Virus record (IMG/VR): IMGVR_UViG_3300008110_000097
Location: 1-64,000 of that record
Origin: a virus
DNA: 64,000 nucleotides
Reading direction: 5' to 3' (one strand)
The notes below the pieces were generated by a model that was not told the origin of the DNA, did not search any database, and saw only the letters and a list, made by a program, of their open reading frames with translations. How positions within the stretch are numbered: position 1 is the stretch's first letter; every line of letters begins with the position of its first letter. A program made the position numbers and the translations under genes. Of this stretch, positions 35,301 through 44,191 are shown in pieces.

Positions 35301-37520
35301 AGTGGTGTGACATATTCTAATAATTCTGATGTAGGTATTCATCCATATTATGATGCTATATTTCACCAAGTAGTTAATGGTTATAATCATTATGATGTAT
35401 TTTCAGGTAGTCCTTCTTTTGATGTAAATGTTGTTGCAGGTGGGATTATAGGTAATGCTCGAGTTGTGACAAACGGAATGAGATATTGGACAACATTTGT
35501 TGATAATTCCAAATACGACCCGAAAGATCTCAGATTTACTGTATTACCATCAGATGGGGGTAATTCATATATACCACAAAATAATTTTTTTGAACAAGAA
35601 CAAAAATACACAAGAATAATTTGGGAGGATGAGGGTTTATTTAAAAATTTTAGTGGATTAACATTTGCTTCCCCATACCAATATACCAGAAATTATAATA
35701 GTGGTTCCACAACTAATGATAATATATTTTCTATGGACACAAACTATAGAAAAGTTATCGATTTAATTGCAACATTTAATCCAGATATTCTGAACGAAAT
35801 GGAAGAAATGTTCATAAATTTTGCAACGTCGACAGTAAAAGAAGAATTACCTTATAAAAAATTTGAAAGTGTTTTTTATGATAAGTTTCAATCTATTTTA
35901 AAAGATTTGTGTAGTGTAGAAAAAATATCAACAGATACTGGTAGAACAGATCAAATTATTATTGATATAAAAAATAGACAAAAAGACAAGATACAGAACA
36001 TACATACAAAATTATTAAGTAAAGATAATTTAATAAAATTTACAAACGGAAACCCTAAAGAAATTGATTCATATGTTGTTAATGGGTTTGCAAATATAAA
36101 TTCTGGAAGTACATTTAGTTATAATACATTTAATATTGCTCAAGTATCGCCCAATTCAAAATATATTGATCTTTATTTAGGTGAAGATATTGATAATAAA
36201 TATTTACAATTTTTTGCAACAAATGATATTGAGTTAAGTGAGGACAATGTAATTCAGTTTAGATCGTTAGCACAAATATTTGCTGGACATTATTTAAACA
36301 CCGCATCACCAACTAAACCTGATTTTATAGATTATATTAGAAAAAATGTTTTAGTAATTGATTCAACAACAACTTTAACAAAAAGACATACCGAATTTTT
36401 ACAAAATTTAATTTCACAGTTTAGTAAGTTAACAAAAACAACAGATGCACAAAGAATGACACCAGTTAGTGGTTTTGGTGATGAAATATTAAAACTAGAA
36501 ACATATAATTTTTTCAAGTCATTTAATGATAAGTGGATTGGAGGTAATTCAATCGGTCAAAGATTATTATTTGAAGAATTTTTATTTTTAGATAAGGCAA
36601 ACAAAGATATTGGTTCTGATGCGTATTTTAATATACAAAAATTAATACCATTAGGTGACACAAAAAATCAAAAATTAAATTTATACAGTGTTATTTCTGT
36701 TTTAATACAAGGTACCGGATTTGATATGAGAGTACTTCCCTCATATATAAATTTTTATGGTGCAAATTATAGTAATAAAGTTAAATTGATTCCTTCCAAA
36801 AAATTAGCCAAAAATTTGTTTGGTACGTTTTTAGAAGTTGATTATCAAGAATCGTCACCCAAAGTAATTTTACAATATACTGGACCAACATCAAAACATT
36901 TGGATCTTAACAAATATAATAAAGATTATAAATTTATTGATGACAGTTTTAATATACAAGATCAAAATAGAAATCCATTAATAATAACCGCACCTGCTGT
37001 ATTTGATAATGCTGAATTATCAAAATCAAATAGAGTCGTTGCATTCGAGGTAAGTTTTGGTGATCAAAATCAAGGCATTTTTAAAGGAGTACAACTTGAC
37101 CAATCATCATTAAAAAATACTACCGAATCATTTATTGCAATGGAAAATTTAGGTAGATCTGAATCAGGTGCAAATGCATATCAAGTAGATATTGGGTTAT
37201 ATGACATATACAGACAATCTTCATATACATGTCAAGTTAGTTCTATGGGTAACGTCATGATACAACCAACAATGTATTTTTATCTTAAAAATATTCCAAT
37301 GTTTAAAGGTACGTATTGGATTACGGAGGTTACACATTCTATAAGAAATAATAATATAACAACAAATTTTACGGGAACAAGAATACCATACGCGTCTTTA
37401 CCTGATCCAAAAGAGGCCACTATGGCAACCTATAGACCTTTATTTGAGTCCATAGTAAATAAAGCACAAATAAAGGTTAAAGAATCATTAATAAAGAGAC
37501 CTGAAAAGGTCGGGTGTTAA
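32337..37520 (+). CDS. Giant baseplate hub protein, main part (frame break at its end)
   Basis: 1727 codons starting MGNKDISNSEDI. The N-terminal region (about 120-230) has beta-strand patterns with LPWPIFYLTVKGYYGKAIRYRLHL. The C-terminal region (QVSSMGNVMIQPTMYFYLKN, then PMFKGTYWITEVTHSIRNNN and FTGTRIPYASLPDP) resembles hub proteins of the gpD/gp27/VgrG group, where a strand of the form F-x-G-T-Y-x-I-x-x-V-x-H closes the barrel. After SLIKRPE the frame runs KVGC and stops, while the +1 frame continues for 178 more codons. One A fewer in AAAA at 37504-37507 would join them, giving about 1900 residues. Likely the central hub that carries the spike. Confidence 0.7.
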   Translation: MGNKDISNSEDILVKSDVNNLIYVDPNSVVVDGEIEPRSIRPENLMMYVNLEADIIPRSILVSSNDKNTLISIAKGTLNFLRNQNGDDFDTSWTNAFLEKTEITKKSTDINGNKINVGTGEFFQSDGTGQSFGIDSITITTKGLNSIPQVTINFIDVRGKTLFESPENSPYKAFFHLPWPIFYLTVKGYYGKAIRYRLHLVKFTTKFNEGSGNFESMATFVGATFAHISDIPLNGMLNCPYMFRVENSTRPTFNEGSGTFEKKISKSSRGYAILRSVYNELKQKKLIDPNFPVKTLKELITISESLDKILENEIFQKVDFKVFAGIVEYEDGLSKLGEYINIWTKKNLSTVSFTGGTRGDELFYLLNISDKTDKSKIKGDSDDTLEKGLNRYKELLSKTNLFANNVINKTSSDFTKLKKSNDIKNIDDYIGYKDKQVGLNIDLLGEDYKKMVNEFLKQKDALQKDVEKEINTILRDPKKGIGFEPTIRNIFAVVLANAEVYIRLLKDTHNKAFQDAETRKNLLVGFSDETPGGGAVYPWPEVKKSTGSGSKSKVVAYPGDKDLLQKLKTNDKKLWPEIDFVEDYIAVTTKKYDPLSEKEGGIGKIDYVFEDNLDEGKIKKISTLDTLINGFGKSLGVIPYTEKTLVSILYEIFERSYYITLFDSFNSNTIRELSNFEFENLSESIKHDNDVIDILRDSVKSFPDLLNLMRSLSPFDRYPYYVDRLPTVGYISSIIDSPHIFEQYYDPNRNSNNNTNPKPVNNDSLYVKLSDDLLRYQSDTYRTEIYPFNSKTYLSYLKQNSFTDNEFKFGNTLKVNTSEGFISTEVNPELWVKDNFKNNIFSNKLYLGTTTVPVPGTVQTFGLDTKVNILNTPYFHKQLYSDFFKSGRVGKYVGSAYLLLNSLPFKDLEDRFSNNIKVSSLFREIGSTHFIPYHLLLKWGSIYHRYKKKILDNNDILDGFLSTSNITTNFNGSEFFDNNSGFTFTLNGSGVTYSNNSDVGIHPYYDAIFHQVVNGYNHYDVFSGSPSFDVNVVAGGIIGNARVVTNGMRYWTTFVDNSKYDPKDLRFTVLPSDGGNSYIPQNNFFEQEQKYTRIIWEDEGLFKNFSGLTFASPYQYTRNYNSGSTTNDNIFSMDTNYRKVIDLIATFNPDILNEMEEMFINFATSTVKEELPYKKFESVFYDKFQSILKDLCSVEKISTDTGRTDQIIIDIKNRQKDKIQNIHTKLLSKDNLIKFTNGNPKEIDSYVVNGFANINSGSTFSYNTFNIAQVSPNSKYIDLYLGEDIDNKYLQFFATNDIELSEDNVIQFRSLAQIFAGHYLNTASPTKPDFIDYIRKNVLVIDSTTTLTKRHTEFLQNLISQFSKLTKTTDAQRMTPVSGFGDEILKLETYNFFKSFNDKWIGGNSIGQRLLFEEFLFLDKANKDIGSDAYFNIQKLIPLGDTKNQKLNLYSVISVLIQGTGFDMRVLPSYINFYGANYSNKVKLIPSKKLAKNLFGTFLEVDYQESSPKVILQYTGPTSKHLDLNKYNKDYKFIDDSFNIQDQNRNPLIITAPAVFDNAELSKSNRVVAFEVSFGDQNQGIFKGVQLDQSSLKNTTESFIAMENLGRSESGANAYQVDIGLYDIYRQSSYTCQVSSMGNVMIQPTMYFYLKNIPMFKGTYWITEVTHSIRNNNITTNFTGTRIPYASLPDPKEATMATYRPLFESIVNKAQIKVKESLIKRPEKVGC

Positions 37521-38040
37521 TATTTTTGGTGTACCGTATAATGGATTTAGTGATAATAAAACAACTGGTGAAAAATATATACAATTAATTGAAAATAAAA
37601 ACTATTCATCTCCTGATAAGAATTATGAATGGTTAAGAGCGGCGGTAGTTAAAATGGGTGGAGGGATATATAAAATTGATGATGATATGACAATGGGTGT
37701 TATCAATAACATTAAAACAGATCCTAAACCAAAACCATTATTATGGGGTGAAATAAAAGATAGTAGTAGTACTTCATATTTTTATGGTACTAGATTTCAA
37801 ACACCTAATGTTATTAGTGGATCTAAAATTATTACCGCAAATGCTAAATTTATAAATCCTAAAAATAATAAAGAAGTATTTGTATCACCATCATATGATT
37901 TAAATTCCACAGTTAAAAAAGTAACCGGACCTGTACATGTGGGTCCATTATTACAAGGATACGGTATTTGTATGTCAGATAAACTAATGAGGGATTTGGG
38001 ACTAATTGATGGAGATATTGTTTATTTTAAACTATATTGA
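37495..38040 (+). CDS. C-terminal continuation of the giant hub protein
   Basis: The frame is open from 37495 and reads RSGVNIFGVPYNGFSDNKTT, then EWLRAAVVKMGGGIYKIDDD, to TGA 38038-38040. An ATG at 37654 exists, but the 50 codons before it are clearly protein-like. The end (YGICMSDKLMRDLGLIDGDIVYFKLY) has the look of a small beta-barrel with a GL-x-x-GD-x-V turn, as in double-psi barrels, but this is speculative. Either an independent small gene with an unusual start or, more likely, the end of the upstream gene after a +1 shift or sequence error at AAAA 37504-37507. Confidence 0.6.
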   Translation, partial: RDLKRSGVNIFGVPYNGFSDNKTTGEKYIQLIENKNYSSPDKNYEWLRAAVVKMGGGIYKIDDDMTMGVINNIKTDPKPKPLLWGEIKDSSSTSYFYGTRFQTPNVISGSKIITANAKFINPKNNKEVFVSPSYDLNSTVKKVTGPVHVGPLLQGYGICMSDKLMRDLGLIDGDIVYFKLY

Positions 38041-38060
38041 GAATATTCAAGTTTTTAGAA

Positions 38061-38068
38061 TATTTATA
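38061..38068 (+). promoter_or_regulatory. Late-gene motif TATTTATA
   Basis: 10 bases before the ATG at 38079. Confidence 0.55.
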
Positions 38069-38078
38069 ATAAAAAGTT

Positions 38079-38282
38079 ATGGATAATTCAAAATTAAACA
38101 AAACAATGGATCAATTTTTAAATCCAAAAACTATCAAAAATGTATCTAGTGATGGTATGGAAAGAGAAGAGTGTGATTTACAAACAGGAGAATGTTATGT
38201 GATAAGATCTAAAGATGGTATAGTAGAAAGAATAAATAAAAAATATATTACCGAAGACGGTAGACAATTATTACAAGATTAA
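38079..38282 (+). CDS. Small hypothetical protein
   Basis: 67 residues. The centre EECDLQTGECYVIRSKDGIVERINKKYITEDGRQLL has two Cys in a C-x6-C spacing followed by a compact strand-turn-strand pattern. Unknown family. It has its own late-type motif and lies 4 bases before the next gene, so it is probably a late protein, perhaps a minor virion or assembly factor. Confidence 0.55.
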   Translation: MDNSKLNKTMDQFLNPKTIKNVSSDGMEREECDLQTGECYVIRSKDGIVERINKKYITEDGRQLLQD

Positions 38283-38286
38283 TACT

Positions 38287-38934
38287 ATGGCAAAAAATAC
38301 AATACAAGAAGAATTAGAACGTTTTAGGAGTATCAATAGATACGCAAATAAATTAATAATGGAACAAGACGTTCCACCTCCCCCACCAGGTGATATGGGG
38401 GCACCCCCACCTCCTGATGCGGGTGCACCACCACCCGGTGCAATACCTCCTCCAGACTCCGCAGCGGGAGGGGCACCAACTGATGCTGCAGGACCCGCTC
38501 CGACTACAGATACGGAAGAAATTGATATAACTGATTTGGTTAATATGACCAAAAGTGTTAAAAAAGAATTAGAAGATAGAAAACAAGACAATTCATCTGT
38601 CATAAATAAAATGGATGATGTTTTTTCTAAATTAACTGATTTAGAACAAAAATTATCACAAATGGATATGGTGATGGATAGAATAAATAAATTGTATTCT
38701 AAAATGGAAACATTGAAAGAAAAAACTCCACAAGAAAGACTTGAAATGCGTTCGTTAGATTCGTATCCATTTAATCAAAATCCACAACAATTTTTCGCTA
38801 ATAAACAAGATCAAATGAGGGCATCAGGTAAAAATGAATATGTTTTAACAAAAAGTGATGTTGAAAGTTATTCAACCGATGCAATAAGACAATCTTTTAA
38901 CCCCGATCAACAAGAAGATGAATATAAATTCTAA
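38287..38934 (+). CDS. Pro/Gly-rich coiled-coil protein
   Basis: 215 residues. A helical N-terminus (EELERFRSINRYANKLIMEQD) is followed by a Pro/Gly/Ala-rich stretch at residues 35-78 coded by GC-rich DNA, unusual for this genome. Residues about 85-150 form a coiled coil (SVINKMDDVFSKLTDLEQKL, then MDMVMDRINKLYSKMETL). The tail is Gln/Asp-rich. It could be a core/scaffold-like or structural protein; no family recognised. Confidence 0.55.
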   Translation: MAKNTIQEELERFRSINRYANKLIMEQDVPPPPPGDMGAPPPPDAGAPPPGAIPPPDSAAGGAPTDAAGPAPTTDTEEIDITDLVNMTKSVKKELEDRKQDNSSVINKMDDVFSKLTDLEQKLSQMDMVMDRINKLYSKMETLKEKTPQERLEMRSLDSYPFNQNPQQFFANKQDQMRASGKNEYVLTKSDVESYSTDAIRQSFNPDQQEDEYKF

Positions 38935-39289
38935 TATAAATTTATTTATAGGATTACATGCACAATTAAAGATTTTTCATTGGCAGACTAAAAGTATCGC
39001 CAGACACGAATCGTTTGCAAAAATTAGAGAACAATTGGATGATTTAATGGATGAATTTGTTGAACAGGCAATGGGTCAATACGGTAGATTTAAACTTGAT
39101 GATGAAACAAAAAATATAAATTTAATTAATTTATCAGAGGCTAAACCAATGGAAATGGCGGAAGCAATATGTCAGGCATTGAAACAAATGACCTCACAAA
39201 TAGATCCTGAAGATACAAATTTGTTGAATTTAAGGGATGAAATATTAGGTTTAGTTCAAAAAATGAAATATTTGTTAACATTAGAGTAA
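38918..39289 (+). CDS. Dps/ferritin-like four-helix protein (DUF5856-type)
   Basis: 123 residues. FIGLHAQLKIFHWQTKSIARHESF, then IREQLDDLMDEFVEQAMG, has the H-W-x-x-x-G/S...H-x-x-F...L-x-D...D-E arrangement of Dps and related ferritin-like proteins, and the next helices fit a four-helix bundle. T4-like phages carry a conserved family of this kind (DUF5856), whose role is not established. The potential metal ligands His21, His28, Asp40 and Glu44 come from the Dps comparison and are inferred. It overlaps the upstream gene by 17 bases and precedes a terminator. Confidence 0.7.
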   Translation: MNINSNINLFIGLHAQLKIFHWQTKSIARHESFAKIREQLDDLMDEFVEQAMGQYGRFKLDDETKNINLINLSEAKPMEMAEAICQALKQMTSQIDPEDTNLLNLRDEILGLVQKMKYLLTLE

Positions 39290-39316
39290 AATAATTTTTT
39301 TTTAAAAAAAACTAAG

Positions 39317-39343
39317 ACCAGATTTCCGAATCTGGTTTTTTTT
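39317..39343 (+). terminator. Intrinsic terminator
   Basis: ACCAGATT/AATCTGGT stem with loop TCCG and an eight-T run. It ends the late operon before the replication module. Confidence 0.92.
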
Positions 39344-39350
39344 ATTTATA
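39343..39350 (+). promoter_or_regulatory. Late-gene motif TATTTATA before SSB
   Basis: 40 bases before the ATG of the gp32-like gene. It is the only clear copy at the replication module. Confidence 0.45.
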
Positions 39351-39390
39351 TTTTATCATAATCATTTTATAAACATTTAAATTTTAAAGC

Positions 39391-40227
39391 ATGTCTACAT
39401 TAGATTCAGTACTTGCGCAGTACGAGAAAAACAAACAAGCCACAAGTGGCAACTCAAACAAAGTATCACAAGAAGACAGAATGAAAAAGTATTTCACGAC
39501 TGTCTTACCTAAAGGTGTTAAAACACAAGAAAAAAGAATTCGTATCCTCCCAACAAAGGATGGTTCTTCTCCATTTGTTGAAGTAAAGTTCCACGAACTT
39601 CAAGTTGATGGTAATTGGCTTAAATTATATGATCCAGCACAAGATGGTGATCGTTCACCATTAAATGAAGTTGCTGAAGGATTAAATATGAGTGGTGTTG
39701 CTTCTGATAAAGAATTAGCAAGACAATACAGGTCAAAAAAATTCTACATTGTTAAAGTTATTGACAGAGAAAACGAACAAGACGGTGTTAAATTTTGGAG
39801 ATTTAAAAATAACATAAAAGGTGAGGGGGTATTGGACAAAATTATTCCTATTTGGAGAAACAAGGGAGATATCACTGATCCACAAAAAGGTCGTGACTTG
39901 ATCGTGACATTGTCACTTACAAAATCAGGTAATGGTAAAGAATATACGGCGGTTAGTTCTGTGATCCCCGAAGACGTGGGACCATTACACAGTGATGAAT
40001 CAATCGCTCAAGAATGGATTAATGATGAATTGGTTTGGTCTGATGTTTATTCTAAAAAACCTGTAGAATATCTTGAAATGGTTGCAAAAGGTGAGACCCC
40101 AAGATGGGATTCTGATAGTAAAAAATGGGTATCCGATTCTACCGCAGAAGAAACCATCGGTGTATCGAAATCATCTACTCCCGATCTTCAAGATAGTGAA
40201 GATGTAGATTCAGAGTTACCGTTCTAA
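39391..40227 (+). CDS. 32: Single-stranded DNA-binding protein (gp32-like)
   Basis: 278 residues. An N-terminal Lys-rich region (DRMKKYFTTVLPKGVKTQEKRIRILP) leads into an OB-type core with many aromatics (Y/F/W at 115-150, as in KFYIVKVIDRENEQDGVKFWRFK). The C-terminus (DSEDVDSELPF) is acidic, as in gp32 and other SSBs that recruit partners. There is no Cys in the whole protein, so it lacks the zinc-binding site of T4 gp32. The long A/T-rich unstructured leader fits with autoregulation of the T4 type, but this is an inference. It coats ssDNA for replication and recombination with UvsX and gp41. Confidence 0.88.
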   Translation: MSTLDSVLAQYEKNKQATSGNSNKVSQEDRMKKYFTTVLPKGVKTQEKRIRILPTKDGSSPFVEVKFHELQVDGNWLKLYDPAQDGDRSPLNEVAEGLNMSGVASDKELARQYRSKKFYIVKVIDRENEQDGVKFWRFKNNIKGEGVLDKIIPIWRNKGDITDPQKGRDLIVTLSLTKSGNGKEYTAVSSVIPEDVGPLHSDESIAQEWINDELVWSDVYSKKPVEYLEMVAKGETPRWDSDSKKWVSDSTAEETIGVSKSSTPDLQDSEDVDSELPF

Positions 40228-40234
40228 TTTAATG

Positions 40235-40287
40235 AACATGGACACTTACATAGACACAATGTCCAAGTAGGTGTCCATGTTTTTTTA
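40235..40287 (+). terminator. Long-hairpin intrinsic terminator
   Basis: An 11-base stem AACATGGACAC/GTGTCCATGTT encloses further pairs (TTAC/GTAG and GACA/TGTC), with a T-run at 40281-40287. It separates the SSB from uvsX and may reduce read-through so that SSB is made in excess. Confidence 0.9.
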
Positions 40288-40305
40288 TCTAAAAAATTTT
40301 AAGAA

Positions 40306-41313
40306 ATGGCAAAAAGTATAAAGAAAAAAGAATTTAATTACAAAGAGAAATTCTCTTCAAAAACCAAATATAAGGAAACAAATTTCTATTATTGTGGTGA
40401 GGCCTTTATGAACGCTTGCGGATTACCCGGTCCTGTTATGGGTGGTGTTAATATGTTTTTAGGACATTCGAATTCATCTAAGACAACTGCACTTGTATTA
40501 ACGGCAGCAGACGCTCAAAAGAAAGGTCACTTACCTGTATTCATTATTACAGAAAAAAAATGGAGTTGGGATCATGCTGTCGAGTTAGGATTAAAAGCTG
40601 AAAAAGATAGTAATGGTGAATGGGATGGTGATTTTATCTTTAATGATAGTTTTGATTATATTGAACAAGCAACAGAGTTTATTAATGAGGTATTAGATGC
40701 ACAAGAAAAAGGTGAAATTGATAGGTCTATATGTTTTCTATGGGATTCTATTGGATCAATACCTTGTAAGATGACATTTGATGGTAAAGGTGGTAAACAA
40801 CACAACGCATCGGTATTATCTGATAAAATTGGTATGGGTATTCATTCAAGAATTTCCAAATCTAAAAAAGAAGATTACCCAACCGCAGAAAACCCATTAA
40901 TCAATACTTTAGTTGTTGTAAACCAACCATGGGTTGAGTTACCCGACAATCCATTTGGTCAACCGGAAATTAAGGCTAAAGGTGGGGAAGCATTATGGTT
41001 AGCGTCATCATTAGTATTCTTATTTGGTAATCAAAAGAAAGCGGGGATCAATCATATTGATGCAACTAAAGATGGCAGAAAAGTTTCTTACGCAATTAGA
41101 ACAAAAATCTCAATACTTAAAAATCACGTTAATGGTTTGGGGTACAAAGATGGTAAAATCATTGCGGTACACAATGGATACATTCCTGACACAAAAGAAT
41201 CACTTGAAGAATATAAGGAAAAATATTCCACATATTGGACTAATAAATTAGGTGGAGGTGATTTTAAATTGACGGAAACATTTTCTCAATACGATGATGA
41301 AATTGAAGGGTAA
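40306..41313 (+). CDS. uvsX: RecA-like recombinase UvsX
   Basis: 335 residues. The Walker A is atypical: G53-H-S-N-S-S-K59-T60, with Ser in place of the usual Gly before Lys, as in T4 UvsX (GPSKSFKS). Walker B is FLWDSIGS with D147. Further segments, KAKGGEALWLASSLVFLFG and YAIRTKISILKNHVNG, fit the L2 region and the C-terminal core of UvsX. It promotes strand exchange and recombination-dependent replication, loading on gp32-coated DNA. There is no TATTTATA copy upstream, unlike the late genes. Confidence 0.93.
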   Translation: MAKSIKKKEFNYKEKFSSKTKYKETNFYYCGEAFMNACGLPGPVMGGVNMFLGHSNSSKTTALVLTAADAQKKGHLPVFIITEKKWSWDHAVELGLKAEKDSNGEWDGDFIFNDSFDYIEQATEFINEVLDAQEKGEIDRSICFLWDSIGSIPCKMTFDGKGGKQHNASVLSDKIGMGIHSRISKSKKEDYPTAENPLINTLVVVNQPWVELPDNPFGQPEIKAKGGEALWLASSLVFLFGNQKKAGINHIDATKDGRKVSYAIRTKISILKNHVNGLGYKDGKIIAVHNGYIPDTKESLEEYKEKYSTYWTNKLGGGDFKLTETFSQYDDEIEG

Positions 41314-41343
41314 CAATATTTTTAACTAATAATATGAACATTA

Positions 41344-42363
41344 ATGTCAACCTTACTTGTTGATGGTGACAATTTACTTACAATTGGTTTCTACGGTGTT
41401 AAAAATTACTTCTACAAGGGTCAACACATTGGAGGTATCTATCATTTTCTTAATACACTTAGAAAATCTTTTGAGACATATAATTTAGAAAAGATAGTCG
41501 TTTTTTGGGATGGTGAAGATGGTGCAATTCAACGTAAACGTATATACGAAGGGTATAAAGAAAACAGAAAGTCTAGATTAAGATCAGAAGAGGAAATAAG
41601 TTCATACAATTATCAAAGAAACAGAATAAAACAATATCTTGAAGAGATATATGTTAGACAGGGTCAGTATGATTTTTGTGAAACTGATGACTGTATTGCT
41701 TATTATACTCAAAATTCACCCAAAGAAAAAAAGATTATTTATTCTTCAGACGGAGATTTAACTCAATTGGTTTCCGATAGTACAATAATTTACAATCCGG
41801 GTCACGGTAAATTATACAAAGAGAATGACACTATTCTTTACTTGAAAGAGGAGATCCACATTAAAAATGTAAAGATCGCTAAAATACTATGTGGAGATTC
41901 GTCCGATAATGTTTTTGGTATCAGAAATTTTGGAATTAAAAAATTAATATCTATATTTCCTGAGATCAAACACATACCAGTTACAATAGAAGAAATTAGA
42001 GAAAAAACTAATATTCTTTTTGAAAATGATAAGAATAATAAAACAATATTAAACTTATTAGGTGGGGTAACTAAAAAAGGTATTTTAGAAGAAGAGTTCT
42101 ACGAATTAAATACCAAAGTAGTTAGTTTAGATCAACCATTTTTAACCGAAGAAGCAATAGAAGACATACAATCGTTAATTGATGGAACATTAGATCCTGA
42201 AGGTAGATCATATAAAAATACCATAAAAATGATGATGGAAGATGGTCTATTTCAGGTATTACCAAAAAGAGACGATGCGTGGACAATATTTTTCAATCCT
42301 TTCCTAAGATTAACCAGAAAAGAAAAAAATAAAAGAATAATCAAAATCAAAAATCATGACTAA
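41344..42363 (+). CDS. rnh: 5'-3' exonuclease / RNase H (FEN family, T4 rnh-like)
   Basis: 339 residues. Metal-binding acids in order: D7-G-D9-N, D56 in FWDGEDG, the E113-T-D115-D116 cluster, S135-D136-G-D138, and the H3TH region GDSSD188-N-V-F-G-I-R. An R-K-R/Y-E-G-Y-K patch (65-72) fits the arch. T4 RNase H (305 residues) removes lagging-strand primers. It forms an operon-like run with uvsX and the next genes. Confidence 0.9.
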   Translation: MSTLLVDGDNLLTIGFYGVKNYFYKGQHIGGIYHFLNTLRKSFETYNLEKIVVFWDGEDGAIQRKRIYEGYKENRKSRLRSEEEISSYNYQRNRIKQYLEEIYVRQGQYDFCETDDCIAYYTQNSPKEKKIIYSSDGDLTQLVSDSTIIYNPGHGKLYKENDTILYLKEEIHIKNVKIAKILCGDSSDNVFGIRNFGIKKLISIFPEIKHIPVTIEEIREKTNILFENDKNNKTILNLLGGVTKKGILEEEFYELNTKVVSLDQPFLTEEAIEDIQSLIDGTLDPEGRSYKNTIKMMMEDGLFQVLPKRDDAWTIFFNPFLRLTRKEKNKRIIKIKNHD

Positions 42364-42802
42364 CAATCAAGAAATCACAAAATTTGAGTTTTTAATGACA
42401 TTAGGTAAAAACATTATCTGTCAAAGGTACTTTAACGTAAAAGATCATAATCCGAAGGCAATGAGATCAATGGATTTACATTATTATGTAAAAGAAATTT
42501 CAGATAAAATTTCTGAAGATTTAAAAATAAAAAGTTCCGATTATCTATGTGAAAATCAAAATTATTTTTTGAATTCCGATAATGTGGAAGATATCAATGA
42601 GAAGCTAGAAGAATATTTTTTAATCCAAATTAAGCTCGGTGACGATGTATTTATTCAAAGAATGTTTCCGGCTCACTACTATCATCCAAAGGTTAGGTAC
42701 ACGGTTGATATTAGACCAAGACTAAAAGTAATTTTGTCAGATTTGACTGAAATTCTGTCAATGTCTCAACCAGAAACAACTTATTTACAATACGAACTTT
42801 AA
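42356..42802 (+). CDS. Hypothetical protein in the replication module
   Basis: 148 residues, overlapping the end of the FEN gene by 8 bases. It is mixed alpha/beta, with RYFNVKDHNPKAMRSMDLHY near the N-terminus, FIQRMFPAHYYHPKVRYTVDIRP in the second half, and a C-terminal helix. Not recognised. Sitting between the FEN nuclease and the gp41 helicase suggests a replisome accessory, in the position where a helicase loader (gp59-like) could be, but the sequence shows no diagnostic match. Confidence 0.6.
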   Translation: MTNNQEITKFEFLMTLGKNIICQRYFNVKDHNPKAMRSMDLHYYVKEISDKISEDLKIKSSDYLCENQNYFLNSDNVEDINEKLEEYFLIQIKLGDDVFIQRMFPAHYYHPKVRYTVDIRPRLKVILSDLTEILSMSQPETTYLQYEL

Positions 42803-42814
42803 TAAAAAACTATT

Positions 42815-44191
42815 ATGAAGGAAAAAAATTTTGGACATCTAGGGTCATCGTTTCAACAATCGTTAATAAAAGCAATTATAGAAGATAAAAAATATGGAGA
42901 TACAATTATTGATGTTATAGAAAGTAAGTATTTTGATAATAATTCTTTTAAGTATATCATGGAAAATTTAAAAGAATTACATAGAACTTATAGTAAAATA
43001 CCTAATTACAATACTTTGGCCCAAAAAATAATGGGTGAACACACAAATAAAGATAATGGTAAAATTCATATCGACACATTAGAAAATATTAAAAACAGTA
43101 CCGAAGATGATATAATGTATGTGAAAGATACCGCACTTAATTTTTGTAAACAACAGAATTTAAAAAGAGAATTAAAAACGGTAACAAACATTATTGAGAA
43201 TGGTAATTTTGAGGAATATTCAAAAATCGAACATATCATTCAAAAGGCATTACAAGTTGGTATAACCAATGATGATGTTGAAGATGTTTTGGATAACATT
43301 GAAGATGCTCTTAAAAAAGACTATAGACATCCAATTCCAACCGGTATTCATGGTATCGATAATTTATTGAAAGGTGGTTTAGGTAGAGGTGAACTTGGAG
43401 TTGTTTTAGCACCAACAGGTACAGGTAAAACAACAATACTTACGAAAATATCTAACACTGCATATATATACGGTTTCAATGTTCTTCAAATAGTTTTCGA
43501 AGATAATGTAAATAACATTAAAAGAAAACACTATACTATTTGGACAGGTATTGCACCTGATGATCAACCGGATAATGAAAAAGAAGTTATTGAAAAAATT
43601 AATGAGGTTAATGAAAATACCAAAGGTCAAATTAAAATATTAAAACTACCGAGTGATAATATTACAATAGGTGAAATAAAATCTAAAATAAGAAAGTTCA
43701 AATCTGAAGGTTTTAATATTGATTTATTGGTTATTGATTATGTTGATTGTATCTCACCTGAAAGATCTGCAAATGGGGAAGAATGGAAAGGAGAAGGTTC
43801 TATAATGAGAAGTTTAGAAGCCATGACTACAGAATTCGATATTGTTATTTGGACCGCCACTCAAGGTAATAGGGGATCGATATCATCTGAAGTAGTAACA
43901 ACAGATCAAATGGGTGGATCAATTAAAAAGGCTCAGATAGGTCACGTTATCATTTCAATAGGTAAAACATTAGAACAAAAGGAACATAATTTAGCAACAT
44001 TAACATTACTTAAATCTCGTATAGGTAAAGATGGTGTTGTGTTCCAAAACTGTAAATTCGATAATCAATTCTTACTTATCGATACAGAGTCTCAGAATAC
44101 ACTTTTGGGTCATGAAGAACAAAAGGTACAGAACAATCAAAATAGAGCCAAAGAAGCCTTTTTGAAGAGACAGGAGATGGTTAAAAAATAA
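42815..44191 (+). CDS. 41: Replicative DNA helicase (gp41/DnaB-like)
   Basis: 458 residues (T4 gp41 has 475). A helical N-terminal domain (1-160) is followed by a RecA-like domain: PTGIHGIDNLLKGGLGRGEL, Walker A A199-P-T-G-T-G-K205-T206, then VLQIVFEDNV, Walker B LLVIDYVD (D308), WTATQGNRG (motif 3 region), QMGGSIKKAQIGHVIISIGKT, and LKSRIGKDG near the end as the Arg-finger/C-terminal motif. This is a hexameric helicase that unwinds the fork 5'-3'. It is separate from a primase, as in T4. Confidence 0.93.
   Translation: MKEKNFGHLGSSFQQSLIKAIIEDKKYGDTIIDVIESKYFDNNSFKYIMENLKELHRTYSKIPNYNTLAQKIMGEHTNKDNGKIHIDTLENIKNSTEDDIMYVKDTALNFCKQQNLKRELKTVTNIIENGNFEEYSKIEHIIQKALQVGITNDDVEDVLDNIEDALKKDYRHPIPTGIHGIDNLLKGGLGRGELGVVLAPTGTGKTTILTKISNTAYIYGFNVLQIVFEDNVNNIKRKHYTIWTGIAPDDQPDNEKEVIEKINEVNENTKGQIKILKLPSDNITIGEIKSKIRKFKSEGFNIDLLVIDYVDCISPERSANGEEWKGEGSIMRSLEAMTTEFDIVIWTATQGNRGSISSEVVTTDQMGGSIKKAQIGHVIISIGKTLEQKEHNLATLTLLKSRIGKDGVVFQNCKFDNQFLLIDTESQNTLLGHEEQKVQNNQNRAKEAFLKRQEMVKK

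Noticed and set aside
38271-38603. Antisense reading frame rich in Gly/Ala/Pro
   Set aside because: It mirrors the Pro-rich stretch of the plus-strand protein; no promoter motif or leader supports it.
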